Assembly (NCBI GenBank): GCA_016125555.1
Contig: WGLN01000001.1
Location: 328,255-392,254, forward strand
Length of the DNA stretch: 64,000 nucleotides
DNA from: Porphyrobacter sp.
GTDB taxonomy: Bacteria > Pseudomonadota > Alphaproteobacteria > Sphingomonadales > Sphingomonadaceae
Reading direction: 5' to 3'
Both the position numbers and the translations under genes were made by a program. Below, in pieces: positions 62,692 through 64,000 of the stretch. How positions within the stretch are numbered: the stretch's first letter is position 1; the number at the start of each line of letters is the position of its first letter. A model generated the notes under the pieces. It made no database searches and was not told the origin of the DNA. It saw only the letters and a program-made list of their open reading frames with translations.

Positions 62692-63117
62692 ATGCCAGTG
62701 ATGTTGAGTGAGGTTAACGGCAGCTACTACCCGAAGGACGATGAGCCTTTCATGAGCGAAAGGCAGCGTGAGTATTTTCGGAAGAAGCTGCTGGCGTGGA
62801 AGGACGAGATCATCGCCGAGAGCCGGGAGACCCTGGAGACGCTGCAGTCGGAGAGCCACAACCATCCCGACTACGCCGACCGCGCCTCCTCGGAGACCGA
62901 CCGCTCCATCGAGCTGCGTGCCCGTGACCGGCAGCGCAAGCTCATCTCCAAGATCGACGCTGCGTTGAAGCGGATCGAGGAAGGGACTTACGGATATTGC
63001 GAGGAGACGGGCGAGCCGATCAGCCTGAAGCGGCTCGACGCGCGCCCGATCGCCACGCTCTCCATCGAGGCCCAGGAGCGTCACGAGCGGCGAGAGCGCG
63101 TCTACCGCGACGAATAG
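62692..63117 (+). CDS. dksA: DksA-family RNA polymerase-binding factor
   Basis: 141 residues. It binds the RNA polymerase secondary channel and, with ppGpp, adjusts rRNA and amino-acid promoter activity. The coiled-coil has the tip-region stretch D-Y-A-D-R-A-S-S-E-T-D-R. The C-terminal zinc-finger region reads Y-C-E-E-T-G ... L-S-I-E-A, so three of the four zinc cysteines of E. coli DksA are replaced (T, S, A), as in other alphaproteobacterial members. ATG at 62692 or 62701. A promoter ending at 62658 excludes a longer form. Confidence 0.94.
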   Translation: MPVMLSEVNGSYYPKDDEPFMSERQREYFRKKLLAWKDEIIAESRETLETLQSESHNHPDYADRASSETDRSIELRARDRQRKLISKIDAALKRIEEGTYGYCEETGEPISLKRLDARPIATLSIEAQERHERRERVYRDE

Positions 63118-63130
63118 GGCGCGGGCTCGA

Positions 63131-63961
63131 ATGCCCCTGCCCGCCACCGAAGCCGGACAGGTCGCAGAGCGCATCCTCGCGGCCGCCGGCCGAGGCGAGT
63201 CGATCGCTCCCATCTCGGCGTCGCAGCCGCGCTTCGGCCTCCAAGAGGCCTATGCGGTCCTGAGCGAGGTCAACCGGCGGCGCATGGCGCGCGGCGAGCG
63301 GCCGGTCGGCTGGAAGATCGGCTTCACCAATCGCACCATCTGGGACGAATACGACGTGCACGCCCCGATCTGGGGGCCGATGTTCGACACGACCGCCGTC
63401 GAGGCGCCGGCGGAGGGCGAGGTCGCCTGCCCGCTCGGCACGCTGGTCGAGCCGCGCATCGAGCCGGAGATCGCGCTCCGCCTCGCGCGCACGCCCGGGC
63501 CGGACATGGACGAGACGGCGCTGATCGGCTGCGTCGACGCCGTGGCACACGGCTTCGAGATCGTGCAGTCGGTGTTTCCCGGCTGGCGCTTCGCCGCATC
63601 CGATACGGTCGCCGCCTTCGCGCTGCACGGCTGCTACCGCCACCGCCCCTTCGTGCCGGTCGCGCCGGGCGAGCGGGCGCTCTGGCAGGAGCGGCTCGCG
63701 ACATTCTCCATCACGCTCTTCAAGGACGGCGTCGAGATCGACCGCGGCGTCGCCGACAACGTGCTCGGCGGCGGGCCGCTCACCGCCCTCGCCCATCTGG
63801 TGCGCGGCCTCGTCGACTATCCCGCGGGCCACACGCTCGGCCCCGGCGACATCGTCACGACGGGCACGGTGACGCGCGCCTTCCCGGTGGCGAAGGGCGA
63901 GCGCTGGAGCACCCGCATCGACGGCCTGCCGCTCGGCGGCATGAGCATGAGGCTTACGTAG
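63131..63961 (+). CDS. 2-keto-4-pentenoate hydratase / FAH-superfamily protein
   Basis: 276 residues of the MhpD/fumarylacetoacetate hydrolase superfamily. G-W-K-I-G-F-T-N, P-R-I-E-P-E-I-A-L-R-L and D-T-V-A-A-F-A-L-H-G are present; the central E-x-E (I-E-P-E) supplies metal ligands. L-G-P-G-D-I-V-T-T-G-T-V-T lies near the end. It likely hydrates or cleaves a short 2-keto acid from aromatic or other catabolism. No pathway partners fit in the remaining 39 bases, so the exact substrate is open. It starts 14 bases after dksA. Confidence 0.9.
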   Translation: MPLPATEAGQVAERILAAAGRGESIAPISASQPRFGLQEAYAVLSEVNRRRMARGERPVGWKIGFTNRTIWDEYDVHAPIWGPMFDTTAVEAPAEGEVACPLGTLVEPRIEPEIALRLARTPGPDMDETALIGCVDAVAHGFEIVQSVFPGWRFAASDTVAAFALHGCYRHRPFVPVAPGERALWQERLATFSITLFKDGVEIDRGVADNVLGGGPLTALAHLVRGLVDYPAGHTLGPGDIVTTGTVTRAFPVAKGERWSTRIDGLPLGGMSMRLT

Positions 63962-64000
63962 CGCGCAATTCGTAGGGTGGGCAAAGGCGCCGGCGGCGCC

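Overview
The window is dense, GC-rich alphaproteobacterial DNA that reads as two parts. From the left edge to about 57 kb the content fits a Sphingomonadales genome, most likely Erythrobacteraceae. Evidence is the gene order of the ffh-rpsP-rimM-trmD-rplS, aroA-cmk-rpsA, atpI-B-E-F'-F and pyrF-trpF-trpB-trpA-accD-folC blocks, a SapC-family protein, a complete YdbH/YnbE/YdbL set, and a recurring promoter form (TTGCnn, 17 bp, TANNGG). From inside or just after icd (about 57.2-58.3 kb) to the right edge the content looks like Hyphomicrobiales (Rhizobiales): alaS, a TPR lipoprotein-like gene, a FlgN-like helical protein, alpha-type dksA, a hydratase, CTATAT-type promoters and a TGTCATCCCGG double-hairpin repeat. 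I therefore suspect a lineage junction (chimeric assembly, or less likely a transfer) at icd. This is inference; no search was possible.

Layout. 0-5 kb: an alpha/beta hydrolase and a thioredoxin-fold isomerase, divergent from a marR-emrA-emrB efflux operon with a perfect palindrome at the marR start. 5-10 kb: asd, an APC permease and a DPP IV-type peptidase. 9.9-15.3 kb: the ribosome maturation/SRP cluster, interrupted by three membrane or Gly/Cys-rich genes. 15.4-20.6 kb: tRNA-Ala, a zinc-ribbon acidic protein, aroA, cmk and rpsA. 20.6-25.7 kb: gloB, two oxidoreductases and the ATP synthase Fo operon with a parS-like site. 25.8-30.8 kb: inverted structured repeats, ydbL-ynbE-ydbH and radC. 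30.8-39.3 kb: purB, then a tightly overlapping lapA-pyrF-VOC-GNAT-trpF-trpB-orf-trpA-accD-folC operon. 39.2-47.4 kb: an HTH membrane protein, an AmpG-like permease, a Rieske oxygenase, an RNA pseudouridine synthase, rsmD and uvrD with an SOS box. 47.5-57 kb: an FkbM methyltransferase, a DEAD-box helicase, an FAD dehydrogenase, sapC, N-formylglutamate amidohydrolase, cpdR, tRNA-Val, a HerA-like ATPase and icd. 57.9-64 kb: the second part.

Most of the window is housekeeping: translation, ATP synthesis, tryptophan, pyrimidine, folate and fatty-acid precursors, and DNA repair. Many neighbours share ATGA, GTGA or TGATG junctions, so translational coupling is widespread. The less ordinary items are the lineage junction, an intergenic repeat family whose three hairpins covary between copies, the Gly/Cys-tail membrane cluster inside rimM-trmD, a parS-like site upstream of atpB, and a perfect GTTC-N7-GTTC box at uvrD. 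No CRISPR array, IS element, prophage or rRNA gene was seen.
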